Assembly: GCA_042408955.1 (NCBI GenBank) | Contig: JBHOQQ010000087.1 | Span: 8,976 to 72,975, forward strand | Source: CALGSZ01 sp042408955 | GTDB taxonomy: Bacteria > Chloroflexota > Chloroflexia > Thermomicrobiales > UBA6265 | Length of the DNA: 64,000 nucleotides | Direction: 5' to 3' | In this document: piece after piece, positions 1-7,919 of the stretch | Layout: every line of letters starts with the position of its first letter | Position numbering within the stretch: position 1 is the stretch's first letter | Position numbers and translations under genes: made by a program | The notes under the pieces: generated by a model | What the model was told of the DNA's origin: nothing | The model's database searches: none | Seen by the model: only the letters and a program-made list of their open reading frames with translations

Positions 1-695
1 CACATCAGGAAGCCCGCGAGGATACCGCTCCGGCTCAAGGGAAAGAGCACTCTCGTAAACACCTGCCACGGCTTTGCGCCAAGCGTCTGGGCCGCTTCTT
101 CGAGCATCGGATTGACGGTGCTCAACGCCGTGCCAACGTTCATGACCATGAATGGGAACGTGAACATCGCCATGCCGAAAACGGTCATAGGCTCCGAAAT
201 GAGGAGTGTTGTCGCGTTAATGTGAAGAAAATCGAGCACTGGAGCCAATGGACCATTGGGAAGCAGCACATACCGGATGCCAAATGCCAAATAGAGCGGA
301 CCGAATAGGGGGAAGACCATGAGCGTTCTGACCAGCTCGCGATACCGTACCCGGCGCACCAGGATATATGCAAAGGGATAGCCGAAAATGAGATCGACGA
401 TCGACGACAGCAACGCCAGCCGAATCGTGTTTTGCACATGTGGCAAGTAGCGATCCCAGATCTTTACGTAATTGTCGAGTGTATAGACAGGGTTATCAAA
501 AAAGAACGTGGACTCTTTGGTAAAGCTGACAATGACAAGATACACCAGAGGAATGACAGAGAAGAGAATCGTGACGATGACGGCCGGTAAGATGAGACCG
601 GGGCCAATGATCGCTTCTCGCCATCGTTTCCAGAACGTTAGGCGTCCGGGCCGGAGCGCTTCGCGCGTTGTTAGGGTGACTGATGGTTGAGCCAT
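1..695 (-). CDS. ABC transporter permease, PotB-like (C-terminus beyond window)
   Basis: Inner-membrane permease of a spermidine/putrescine-type (PotB family) ABC importer. About 231 residues are visible from an ATG at 695; the reading frame stays open to base 1, so the C-terminus lies outside the window. After a short cytoplasmic N-terminus there is a first membrane helix (about residues 30-52, ILPAVIVTILFSVIPLVYLV region), a periplasmic stretch with the LDNYVKIW segment, then further helices. The EAA loop that docks on the ATPase is present near residue 196 (EEAAQTLGAKPWQVF, followed by LPLSRSGILAG-type residues). It follows the binding-protein gene on the same strand, separated by 107 bp that hold a strong hairpin. 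Substrate cannot be read from the sequence; polyamine, opine or amino-sugar derivatives are possible. Confidence 0.85.
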   Translation of the reverse strand, partial: MAQPSVTLTTREALRPGRLTFWKRWREAIIGPGLILPAVIVTILFSVIPLVYLVIVSFTKESTFFFDNPVYTLDNYVKIWDRYLPHVQNTIRLALLSSIVDLIFGYPFAYILVRRVRYRELVRTLMVFPLFGPLYLAFGIRYVLLPNGPLAPVLDFLHINATTLLISEPMTVFGMAMFTFPFMVMNVGTALSTVNPMLEEAAQTLGAKPWQVFTRVLFPLSRSGILAGFLM

Positions 696-757
696 GGTAC
701 GTTACGTGGTTCTCGCTATTGCGGCCTGATCTCGTGCGTTGAGCCCTTTTCATGATA

Positions 758-787
758 CGCCCCCTCGCCGCAACAGACGAGGGGGCG
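758..787 (-). promoter_or_regulatory. Intercistronic hairpin after binding-protein gene
   Basis: A perfect 10-bp inverted repeat (CGCCCCCTCG at 758-767, CGAGGGGGCG at 778-787) with a 10-nt loop sits 15 bp after the binding-protein stop codon and 62 bp before the permease start. There is no U-run on the minus strand, so it is more likely a 3' end stabiliser or partial attenuator than a full terminator. Confidence 0.6.
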
Positions 788-802
788 CGAAGTTCATCAG
801 GT

Positions 803-2113
803 TTACAGGCCGATTCCGGCCAGCCAGGCGTCGTACCACTCCTTCGAGTGTTGCGCGTAGTAATCCCAGTCTACCGCCTTGTAGTTGGTCTGAAGCTGCT
901 CAAGCGTCGGGAAATAGGTGTAATAGACGTCCTTGATCCAATCCGGCACGAGATCAACGTAGGATGGGCCAAGGAAGCCCTCGTGCAGCTCAGCCCAGGC
1001 GCCCTCGGTGATGCCCCAGGACTCTATGTCGGGGAACTGGGCGTCATCGCTGAGCCGCCAGTCGACGAAGATCTGCGCTAGCACCGGATGCGCGGGCTTG
1101 ACCGGAATCCACATGTAGCCATTCACGGCGTACTGGCCAGAAGCAGCGACGAGGAACGCGGCTTCCTTTTGGCCATTGAGATATTGCAGGCGCGCAAACG
1201 AGTTCCAAAAGGTCACCACATCCACGACGCCGCTGGCAAACAGTTGCTGGGCTTCACCGAAGTCCGACGTGTATTTGAGCGCGTTGGGATGGACCTTCTC
1301 CACGAGAAAATCAATCACCTCTTGCATCTCGTCGGGATTCTTGTAGTCCTTCCCCAGCGACGCGGCCATGCCAAGGAGGATGCCACCGCCCGTGATGTCA
1401 CCAGGCAGCCACATCAGCAGCCGGCCCTTCAGGCGCTCATCGGCCAGGTCCTTCCAGTCGGTCAGGAAATCAACTTTGGCCGAGTTGTAATTGATGCCGG
1501 GCGTAGCCGATGACTGGAAGCCGATGGCGGTCGGCACGTGCTTGAGGGAGTCCATGACGCGCTCGGCGTTCGGAATCAGTCCAGAGGGGAGGAAGTCCTC
1601 CATCAGCTTGGTGCCCTGATTTCTACTTTGAAGCTGAGCTTCTGCCCAGTAGTTCTCTTCAATCGCCAGGACGTCGTATGGAGAGTTATCTCCGCTGCCG
1701 ACGGCCGTGTAGAGCTCGGTCAGGTAGGTGCTCGGTGATTGCGAGGCAGCATAGTTGAGCTTGATCTCGACGTCGTAGACCTGCTGCACGTATTGCTGGA
1801 ATCTGGCCACTAGCTGATCGTTCGCGGTGTAGGTCCAGTTACCAACATTGACCTCACCTTCGTCAGCAATTGCCGCCTTGATGTCCTCAAAGCTCATCTC
1901 CTTGCCAACGATCGGCACGTTGACCGGGCCGCTAGCGGCTGGAGATTGTGGCACGGGTGTCGCCTGCGCGTAGGCCTTCGAGGTCAGGACAGCCGCGATG
2001 CCGGGCAGGGTAACGCCGAGGGCGATGCCACGCCGCACGACTTGCCGCCTGGTGAGCCGGCCCGCGACGGCCTCTTGCAAGAGTTTCTCGGCATTCTCAG
2101 GTAGCCTTGCCAT
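803..2113 (-). CDS. ABC transporter substrate-binding protein, PotD/Fe-SBP-like, Tat-exported
   Basis: Extracytoplasmic solute-binding protein of 436 residues for the neighbouring PotB-like permease. The ATG at 2113 is preferred over upstream in-frame codons because AAGGAGAGGAG lies just before it and because a typical thermomicrobial leader follows: LTRRQVVRRG twin-arginine segment (about residues 19-28), hydrophobic core, then an AYAQA-type cleavage region. The mature part has the fold pattern of spermidine/putrescine-type binding proteins (NVGNWTYT, YDVLAIEENYW, GINYNSAKV, MWIPVKPAHP). The gene has its own promoter candidate between it and the upstream amidohydrolase. Family-level substrate preference is not predictable here; the amidohydrolase neighbour suggests an N-acylated or cyclic amide compound, which is inference. 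Confidence 0.85.
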   Translation of the reverse strand: MARLPENAEKLLQEAVAGRLTRRQVVRRGIALGVTLPGIAAVLTSKAYAQATPVPQSPAASGPVNVPIVGKEMSFEDIKAAIADEGEVNVGNWTYTANDQLVARFQQYVQQVYDVEIKLNYAASQSPSTYLTELYTAVGSGDNSPYDVLAIEENYWAEAQLQSRNQGTKLMEDFLPSGLIPNAERVMDSLKHVPTAIGFQSSATPGINYNSAKVDFLTDWKDLADERLKGRLLMWLPGDITGGGILLGMAASLGKDYKNPDEMQEVIDFLVEKVHPNALKYTSDFGEAQQLFASGVVDVVTFWNSFARLQYLNGQKEAAFLVAASGQYAVNGYMWIPVKPAHPVLAQIFVDWRLSDDAQFPDIESWGITEGAWAELHEGFLGPSYVDLVPDWIKDVYYTYFPTLEQLQTNYKAVDWDYYAQHSKEWYDAWLAGIGL

Positions 2114-2199
2114 CCGATCACTCCTCTCCTTGGGTGGATCGCCGATCGACCGCGATCCGCCACGAACCAACGACGCGGACCTCTGCCACGCTAAGGAAC

Positions 2200-2235
2200 G
2201 CTCGGTACGGTACCGAGCAGATGACATCGTGTCAA
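2200..2235 (-). promoter_or_regulatory. Promoter with overlapping 19-bp palindrome upstream of the binding-protein gene
   Basis: On the minus strand a consensus -35 TTGACA (2230-2235) is followed by a 17-bp spacer and TACCGT (2207-2212) as -10. The -10 lies inside a perfect 9-1-9 palindrome, GCTCGGTACGGTACCGAGC (2200-2218). A one-base centre makes an RNA hairpin unlikely, so a dimeric repressor site is the simplest reading. It would control the binding-protein/permease operon separately from the amidohydrolase. Confidence 0.55.
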
Positions 2236-2253
2236 GAGTGCGACCGGCGGCGC

Positions 2254-3504
2254 TTACCGCCGCGGCAGTGGCGGCCGCGGCGTGAGCGGTGGCACGGGGA
2301 CGAGCGGGATCACTTTCCCCGCCTGCCCGGGAGGCAGCGTGGCCCAGGGTTGCAACGGCCGCTCCGGCACACGTGGCAGCACCTCTCCGTTGACGATCGT
2401 CAGCGTATTCACCAAGCGCCGCGTACCCTTGCGCTCGTTCATGAAGATGTCCTGGAACGTGTAGTCCCCCTCCTCGATGCGGAAGAGCGCGACGTCAGCC
2501 GGGCTGCCAGGCTTCAGCGACCCGAGGTGCGGGCAGCGCATGGCGGCCGCGGGACGCGCCGTGGCCCGCTCAATCACCTCCTCGATCGTCATGCCCAAGT
2601 TGAGGAATTTCGACAGGGTGGTGGGCATGTCGAACATCGGACCTTGAATCGCGATTTGGTGGATATCGGTACTGATGACATCGGGCATGATGCCTTGAGC
2701 AAGCATCTTCTCTGCCGTAATGAAGGAGAAGGAGCCGGCCCCGTGCCCAATGTCTAGGATCAGCCCGCGCTCGCGGAGCTCTTGGATTCTCGGCAGGATG
2801 TTGTCGTCCGGCCCAACGATGCGCATGTCGTGTCCGGTGAAGCAATGGGTCAGGATATCGCCAGGCCGGAGATGATCGGCGACCTCGTCAATAGTCGGCG
2901 GTCCCATGCCGATGTGAACCATCAATGGCAGGCCGACAAGATCAGCCAGCTCACGCGCTTTCACCAGCGGAGCGATGCCGACGCCGCGGGTCGTGTTGCG
3001 GTCGATTCGCGCCTTGATGCCGAGGATCACGTCTCGATTAAGCTCGACAATCGTCGCGGCGAGCTCGACGTCCCAATAATCTGGATTGGCAAATTCCCAG
3101 GTTGGCGCGATCAGGCCAATGGAGGACAGGTTGAGCAAGGCGTAGACGCGGACCTTGCTCGTTTCGACGATGTACCGGCGCAGCCCGGGGAAGGAATACG
3201 CGCCAGCGCTGCCAACATCCAACCAGGTTGTGACGCCGGAGCGCGCTGCGACAGGGTCGGGCTCGATGCCCCAGTAGGTCGCTCCCCAATAGACATGGGT
3301 GTGCAAATCGATGAGGCCAGGAGTGACGTACTGTCCGTTGGCATCAATCACCTGAGCGGCCCGGGACGGGTCAATGTCTGGCTCGACAGCGGAGACCTTG
3401 CCCCCTGCAATTGCCACGTCGAGCTTGCCGCGCAATCCCGCCCCGGGATCGACGACCTCTCCGCCTTTGATCAGCGTGTCGATTCGTTGTGGTTGAGCAT
3501 TCAC
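2254..3504 (-). CDS. Amidohydrolase/deacetylase-family metallohydrolase
   Basis: Cytoplasmic TIM-barrel metal hydrolase of 416 residues, of the group annotated as amidohydrolase/deacetylase (dihydroorotase-like). Metal ligands are recognisable in order: HTH after GLIDL, a lysine in GIKARI that would be carbamylated, His in MVHIGMG, His in LTHCFTG, and the catalytic Asp in STDIHQ. The N-terminal beta-sandwich strand (LIKGGEVVDPGAG) and C-terminal return (VALFRIEEGDY) are complete. I place the start at GTG 3504 because GAAGGG lies 9 nt upstream and homologues begin close to the LIKGG strand; an ATG at 3528 with a poorer ribosome site would add eight residues. It is the first gene of the transport locus and likely processes the imported compound. 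The exact substrate is unknown. Confidence 0.8.
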   Translation of the reverse strand: MNAQPQRIDTLIKGGEVVDPGAGLRGKLDVAIAGGKVSAVEPDIDPSRAAQVIDANGQYVTPGLIDLHTHVYWGATYWGIEPDPVAARSGVTTWLDVGSAGAYSFPGLRRYIVETSKVRVYALLNLSSIGLIAPTWEFANPDYWDVELAATIVELNRDVILGIKARIDRNTTRGVGIAPLVKARELADLVGLPLMVHIGMGPPTIDEVADHLRPGDILTHCFTGHDMRIVGPDDNILPRIQELRERGLILDIGHGAGSFSFITAEKMLAQGIMPDVISTDIHQIAIQGPMFDMPTTLSKFLNLGMTIEEVIERATARPAAAMRCPHLGSLKPGSPADVALFRIEEGDYTFQDIFMNERKGTRRLVNTLTIVNGEVLPRVPERPLQPWATLPPGQAGKVIPLVPVPPLTPRPPLPRR

Positions 3505-3584
3505 ACCGGTGTTCCCTTCGCTGCGCATCCTGGCGTTGCGGCGCTAGGCCGCTTGCCTGGCATTCGTGGTTCCTTCGCTGCGGG

Positions 3585-3613
3585 ACGCTACGTCAGGTCC
3601 GCGACGCTGTCAA
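3585..3613 (-). promoter_or_regulatory. Promoter TTGACA-17-TAGCGT for the amidohydrolase
   Basis: Minus strand: TTGACA (3608-3613), a 17-bp spacer, and TAGCGT (3585-3590). The expected transcription start lies about 70-75 nt upstream of the GTG start of the amidohydrolase. Both hexamers are identical to the promoter before the sugar isomerase gene at 33854-33882. Confidence 0.55.
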
Positions 3614-3681
3614 GCGGGGATACCGTGTGTATGTCAACCGGCTGGGCTATGATCCCGTTGGCGGAAAGGAGCGGCAAGGCA

Positions 3682-3855
3682 ATGCATGCGGTCTTCTCCT
3701 GCGACACGGCGGTTGTCACCGGATCGGCATCGGGCGACGGCTCGGTGATCCTGGCCAATCAGGGTTCCCACGCGATGAGACACCGCGTGGGGTCCCGGCG
3801 TCGCGCAGCGCACAGCACGTTTTGCCAGAGCTGGCCGCGCTCTGGTACATGGTAG
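3682..3855 (+). pseudogene. Remnant of a peptidase C69 / secernin-like gene (N-terminus only)
   Basis: An ATG at 3682 with AAGGAG 10 nt upstream opens a 57-residue frame whose first 26 residues resemble the N-terminus of C69-family dipeptidases: a Cys nucleophile in FSCDTAVVTG, then SGDGSVILAN, where family members read DGSVI.AKNSDR. After about base 3762 the resemblance stops and the frame continues with an unrelated arginine-rich tail to a TAG at 3853. A possible plus-strand -10 (TATGAT, near 3645) precedes it. This looks like a gene start left after a deletion or recombination; the assignment rests on a short motif and is tentative. Confidence 0.4.
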
Positions 3856-3932
3856 ACGAGGAAGCGGGTCTCTTCGGGCAGATGGGGCACAACGAGTTGC
3901 CACCAAAAGATCGCCCCGCCGAAGATCCGCAC
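3759..3932 (-). CDS. Small ORF or gene fragment of unknown function
   Basis: A 57-residue frame on the minus strand starting at GTG 3932, with GTGAGGGG about 8 nt upstream. It reads like real protein rather than random coding: hydrophobic aromatic start (RIFGGAIFWWQLVV), then PHLPEETRFLVYHVPERGQL and a Cys-Arg-rich end, stopping with WEP. It overlaps the C69 remnant tail-to-tail and ends where that resemblance stops. It could be a small protein or the 3' part of a truncated gene. No family recognised. Confidence 0.22.
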   Translation of the reverse strand: MRIFGGAIFWWQLVVPHLPEETRFLVYHVPERGQLWQNVLCAARRRDPTRCLIAWEP

Positions 3933-3969
3933 GAGCAGTGCCCCTCACTCTCAACGCGACTCAGAGAAT

Positions 3970-4097
3970 GCCCGGCCAATGCTGGGAGACGGGGGTAGGG
4001 GGTGAGGGATAACGAATCCGGGCGCGATAACTCGCGCCCCTCCAATGCCTGACACCTGATAGCTCACATCGCGAAGCTCGTAGGGCGAAGCTCGTAG
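3970..4097. repeat. Repeat-like spacer with hairpin and tandem 14-bp unit
   Basis: No gene is seen between about 3935 and 4137. The spacer contains a G-rich run (near 3987-4010: gggggtagggggtgaggg) of the type often seen in interspersed repeats of Chloroflexota, a perfect 8-bp hairpin GGGCGCGA-TAAC-TCGCGCCC (4020-4039), and two copies of GCGAAGCTCGTAG (4071-4083 and 4085-4097) with a 14-bp period. The hairpin lies downstream of the RNase H-like gene on the minus strand but has no U-run. Confidence 0.4.
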
Positions 4098-4137
4098 CTC
4101 AAAGCTTCTCCCGCCCCTAGCCCCTCATCCTTTGCTC

Positions 4138-4551
4138 TCAGTGGCCCAGAACCTTGACGCTTTCCCGCCGGGGTTGCCAGACGAGCTCATACGAGCCGAA
4201 CTGGCGTAGCAGCGCAACCGCCCGGGCGTGTAGCGGCTTGAGCTCCGGATTACGCACCTTCCACGCGCCTTGCAACTGGCGAATGACCAACTGACTGTCC
4301 CCACGGACGATCAGCCGCGCCCGCTGAGCGCGGTCACCCAGCAATCCCAGCAGACGCTCTAGAGAGGAGATAAGGGTGAGGTATTCGGCCTGGTTGTTTG
4401 TCACCTGGTCGCCAAACGTGAGCTTGTCCCCGATCGTCTTGCCGGTCGGGCTTCGCAGTTCGAACGAGCCATAGCCCTTTCCAGGGTTGCCCAGCGAGCC
4501 GCCATCGAACACGACCTCATACGCTGGCGGTTCGCTCGATGATCGCTGCAC
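4138..4551 (-). CDS. RNase HI-like protein, C-terminally short
   Basis: Small protein of 137 residues of the RNase H / reverse-transcriptase-like (RVT_3) fold. Visible motifs are DGGSLGNPGKG (first catalytic Asp, about residue 16), NNQAEY (catalytic Glu), and GDSQLVIRQLQG (third Asp). The usual last motif, His-x-x-Arg-x-x-Asn-x-x-Ala-Asp, is replaced by WQPRRESVKVLGH at the end of the chain, so the fourth metal-binding Asp is missing. Start chosen at GTG 4551 because GGGAGG lies 4 nt upstream; a TTG at 4563 would overlap that site. If active it would cut the RNA strand of RNA-DNA hybrids in the cytoplasm; with the fourth ligand missing, activity is uncertain. Confidence 0.75.
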   Translation of the reverse strand: MQRSSSEPPAYEVVFDGGSLGNPGKGYGSFELRSPTGKTIGDKLTFGDQVTNNQAEYLTLISSLERLLGLLGDRAQRARLIVRGDSQLVIRQLQGAWKVRNPELKPLHARAVALLRQFGSYELVWQPRRESVKVLGH

Positions 4552-4628
4552 ACTGCCTCCCAAGAAACGGCGGAGCGCCGTCAGGCGCCCCGCTCATCCA
4601 TTCCCCTTTCAACTCCACACCAGAAGCG

Positions 4629-6701
4629 CTAGACGTTTGCCGCCTCACGCTCCTTCGCCTGCGCTTTAATTTGCTCGGCAAGCTGCGGCGGCACCGGCTG
4701 GTAATGCGAGAACTCGGTCGTGAACGTTCCGCGACCCTGGGTGATCGATCGGAGATCCGTCGCGTAGCGCTGGAGCTCCGCCGCCGGCACAATCGCCTCG
4801 ATCGTGGTCATGCCGTTGCCTGCCGGTGTCATGCCGCTCACCTGCGCTCGCTTGCTGTTCAGATCGCTCATGACGTCACCAGTGTTGGCATCCGGAATCG
4901 TCACGCGCAGAGTCAGCATCGGCTCAAGCAGGATCGGCTTGGCCTGTAACACACCCTTCTTGAACGCCTCGCGAGCCGCGATCTTGAACGACATTTCGTT
5001 CGAGTCGACCTCGTGGTAGCTCCCGTCGAAGAGGGTGACCTTCACGTTGACCACGGGATACCCTGCCAGTGGTCCCGCTTCCAGCGCCTCGCGGATACCC
5101 TTCTCTACCGCCGGGAAGAAGTTCTTCGGCACCACACCGCCAACGACCCGCTCGGCAAACTCAAAATCTGCATCAGGCAACGGCTCAAGCTCCAGGAACA
5201 CATGGCCGTACTGCCCAGCGCCACCAGTCTGCTTCTTGTGCTTGTACTCCGCGATCGTCTTCGCCGAGATCGTCTCCCGGTACGCAACACGCGGCAATCC
5301 CACCTCAACGTTCACGCCATACCGGCGAGTCATCCGGTCAAGCGCAATCTGGACGTGCGGCTCCCCAAGGCCGGAGACGAGCGTCTCGCCACTGACCGGG
5401 TCGCGACCGATCTGAATGGTGGGATCCTCCTCCGCGAGACGTTGGAGCGCCTGCCCAAGCTTGTCCAAATCCGCCTTCGTCTTTGGCGCGACAGCCGCGG
5501 AGTAGGACGGCGCCGGGAACTGGATGCCTGGCAGCGTCAGCGGGTTGCCCTCATCCGAGAGCGTGTCAGCCGTGTGCGTGATCGCGAGCTTGCCAACGGC
5601 ACCGATGTCCCCAGGCCCCACCGCGTCGGTGTTGAGGTGCTCCTTGCCACGGATGTAGAAGAGCTGGCCAACCCGTTCCGGCTTGCCTTGCGTCGCGTTC
5701 AGAATTTGCGAGTTTGACTTGAGTGTGCCGGAGTAGACCCGGAAGTAGGACAGGCGCCCGACGTGCGGATCGGCAAGCGTCTTGAACACCAGCGCTGCCA
5801 GTGGCCCTTGCGGATCGGCCTTGAGCTCGACCTCATTGCCGTTCTGTTGCGCTGTGACATTCACCGAGTCGGCCGCTGGCACGTAGTCCACGATCGCGTC
5901 GAGCAGCGGCTGCACACCGCGATTGCTCGTGGCAGCGCCGCAGAATACCGGTACAACCTGAGCCGCCGCGACCGCATGCTTCAGCGCGGTGATCAACTCT
6001 GCCGTTTCAATCGGCTCGTCTTCAAGGTAGCGCAGCATCAGCTCCTCGTCGTTCTCAGCGATTGCTTCGACGAGTTGCTGGCGATAGCTTTCGCACTCCT
6101 CTTGCAGCTCTGCCGGGACGGGGCCCACCTGAGGCACGCCGTTGTCAAAGGTGATTGCCTGCTGGGCCAGCAGGTCGACGACTCCGCGGAAGGCCTTTTC
6201 CTTGCCGATGGGCACCTGAACGGGGGCGACGGCCACGCCGAACGCATCTCGCGCCGAATTCAGGGCCCGAGCGAAATCGGCATTTTCCCGGTCCATCTTG
6301 TTGATGAAGATGAGTCGCGGCCGGCCAAGCTCCGTGGCAATGCTCCAGGCTTGCTCCGTGCCAACCTCAACGCCAGCCGATGCATCCATGAGGATGATCG
6401 CCGCATCGACCACGCGAAATGCCGACTTGACATCCCCCAGGAAATCGGCGTAGCCGGGTGCGTCAATGATATTGATTTTCGTATCCCGCCACTCGATCGG
6501 CGCAACCGCCAGGTTAATTGAGATATGCCGCTTGATCTCATCAGGATCGAAGTCGGTGACTGTATTTCCGTCTTCCACCCGGCCCAGGCGCGTGATCGCC
6601 TTGGCGTTGTACAGCATCGCCTCAGTAAGGGACGTCTTCCCCGCTCCACCATGGGAAAACAAGCCAATATTGCGAATGCGATCAGGTGTATAGTTCTTCA
6701 C
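4629..6701 (-). CDS. Elongation factor G-like translational GTPase (EF-G2 type)
   Basis: 690-residue five-domain GTPase close to EF-G but of the divergent EF-G-like class, such as the second EF-G of Thermus thermophilus. The P-loop reads SHGGAGKTSL instead of AHIDAGKTT, and switch II reads DAPGYADF instead of DTPGH, so the His that normally sits at the catalytic position is Tyr. NKMD (G4) is intact. Domain II, the KHKKQTGGAGQYGHVFLE segment of domain IV and a C-terminal domain V are present. Start is GTG 6701 with GGAGGA 5-6 nt before it. It stands outside a str operon. The role is probably ribosomal but whether it supports elongation, recycling or stress protection cannot be told; canonical EF-G must be encoded elsewhere. 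Confidence 0.88.
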   Translation of the reverse strand: MKNYTPDRIRNIGLFSHGGAGKTSLTEAMLYNAKAITRLGRVEDGNTVTDFDPDEIKRHISINLAVAPIEWRDTKINIIDAPGYADFLGDVKSAFRVVDAAIILMDASAGVEVGTEQAWSIATELGRPRLIFINKMDRENADFARALNSARDAFGVAVAPVQVPIGKEKAFRGVVDLLAQQAITFDNGVPQVGPVPAELQEECESYRQQLVEAIAENDEELMLRYLEDEPIETAELITALKHAVAAAQVVPVFCGAATSNRGVQPLLDAIVDYVPAADSVNVTAQQNGNEVELKADPQGPLAALVFKTLADPHVGRLSYFRVYSGTLKSNSQILNATQGKPERVGQLFYIRGKEHLNTDAVGPGDIGAVGKLAITHTADTLSDEGNPLTLPGIQFPAPSYSAAVAPKTKADLDKLGQALQRLAEEDPTIQIGRDPVSGETLVSGLGEPHVQIALDRMTRRYGVNVEVGLPRVAYRETISAKTIAEYKHKKQTGGAGQYGHVFLELEPLPDADFEFAERVVGGVVPKNFFPAVEKGIREALEAGPLAGYPVVNVKVTLFDGSYHEVDSNEMSFKIAAREAFKKGVLQAKPILLEPMLTLRVTIPDANTGDVMSDLNSKRAQVSGMTPAGNGMTTIEAIVPAAELQRYATDLRSITQGRGTFTTEFSHYQPVPPQLAEQIKAQAKEREAANV

Positions 6702-7063
6702 CGGGTTCCTCCATCAATCGAATCACACATTGCCCGATGTGCCGCGCGCCTCGCGGTACCTGCCCGCCACTCGCGCTGACCCGGAAGTCAGCGCCAGCCC
6801 GTTATTCGTGGTGACACCGTAAGGCGGCGCTTTGGCCCGGCCACGCTCAGGATGCAGGCCAGGCCATGCTTGTCGCCGCCCGTTGCCGTGTATCGCCGCA
6901 TAGGCGCTGCCGTTGCGCCGGAGCGCTGAATTCTCGTGGCGTCGGCGTTCGGCATGCGCGGCATGAATCTATTATAGACCGATTGACACCTGAACCTGAG
7001 AACAGAAATCCGTAGGAGCGTTGCCCCTCTCCCACTGGCGACCGCGAGATGCGCGGCCCACCT
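6702..7063 (-). other. Gene-free leader region of the EF-G-like gene
   Basis: This 362-bp gap holds no convincing gene. A perfect -10 hexamer TATAAT is present on the minus strand at 6971-6976 without a good -35, about 270 nt upstream of the EF-G-like start. If used, it would give a long untranslated leader; I see no recognised riboswitch in it. Confidence 0.3.
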
Positions 7064-7816
7064 CTACACGGCATTCCGCGGGATCATGAGCTTGTTGAAC
7101 TGCGCGGCTGCCATATCCACGTGCCGCTTGCCCCGGCGCAGCGAAATCGCAAAGTGCCCCGGCAGCAGCGCATCGAAATCGACCTGCGCCATCTTGCGCG
7201 CGCTTTCCGCGTACTCTTGAATCGAGCAATCCGGGATGTTTTGAACAATGATCGTGCCGCCGTGGAAGATCAAGTCGCCGCTGATGAGATACCGCCGGTC
7301 CTCCCCTTCGACGAGAAATGAGAGATGCCCCCGGCAGTGGCCGTTGGTCTCATAGACGGTCACCTTCAAGCGGCCGACATGGAACGTGTGCCCTTCGACC
7401 AGAGTCGGCTGGCCCGGACATGGCCGAAAGACGTAATCCGCGGGATAGAAGCCAGCCGCTTTGGCAAAGGGCAGGCTGATCGTGTCCTCATCACCGGCTT
7501 CGAGGGTGCGAATCGCGAGGGGAGAGCCGTAGACCGTCAGGCCGAGCCGCTCGTGAAAGTCGGCGGCTCCCCCGGCATGATCGGCATGGTAGTGGGTGAG
7601 CAAGAGCGACGAGATGCGGCCAGGATCGAAGCCATCTTCCCTGATGTTCGCCAGAATCTGGTCGGTGGCGCCGTGCGGGCCACCGAGCCCCGCATCGACC
7701 AAGGCGAGCTCGTCACCGCCATCCAGCAGATAGACGTGGCAGTCCAGAGGCGCGGAAAGATTGAATCCAAAGTCGCCGCCACCAACAACCGCGACATCTC
7801 GCGTCAGCCGCACCAT
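7064..7816 (-). CDS. MBL-fold metallo-hydrolase
   Basis: Cytoplasmic metallo-beta-lactamase-fold hydrolase of 250 residues. The zinc motif HYHADHAGG (HxHxDH) is complete, followed by a His in TNGHCRGHLSF and an Asp in SGDLIFHGG, which would bridge the two metals. ATG 7816 is chosen since GGGAGG lies 4 nt before it; an upstream GTG in frame would overlap that site. The N-terminus (VRLTRDVAVVGGG) and length fit the glyoxalase II-like/quorum-lactonase-like branch, but substrate residues are not diagnostic. It is followed on the same strand by nothing closer than the EF-G-like gene and is upstream-flanked by the NagD-like phosphatase. Confidence 0.8.
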   Translation of the reverse strand: MVRLTRDVAVVGGGDFGFNLSAPLDCHVYLLDGGDELALVDAGLGGPHGATDQILANIREDGFDPGRISSLLLTHYHADHAGGAADFHERLGLTVYGSPLAIRTLEAGDEDTISLPFAKAAGFYPADYVFRPCPGQPTLVEGHTFHVGRLKVTVYETNGHCRGHLSFLVEGEDRRYLISGDLIFHGGTIIVQNIPDCSIQEYAESARKMAQVDFDALLPGHFAISLRRGKRHVDMAAAQFNKLMIPRNAV

Positions 7817-7919
7817 AGGTCCTCCCACCTACGGAAATTGCACGACTCTCATTTCGCCTGAGGCAGCCTATCACAGCCCGGCGCGTCGCGAGAGAGTGCC
7901 GATGACTCAATGCATAGCG

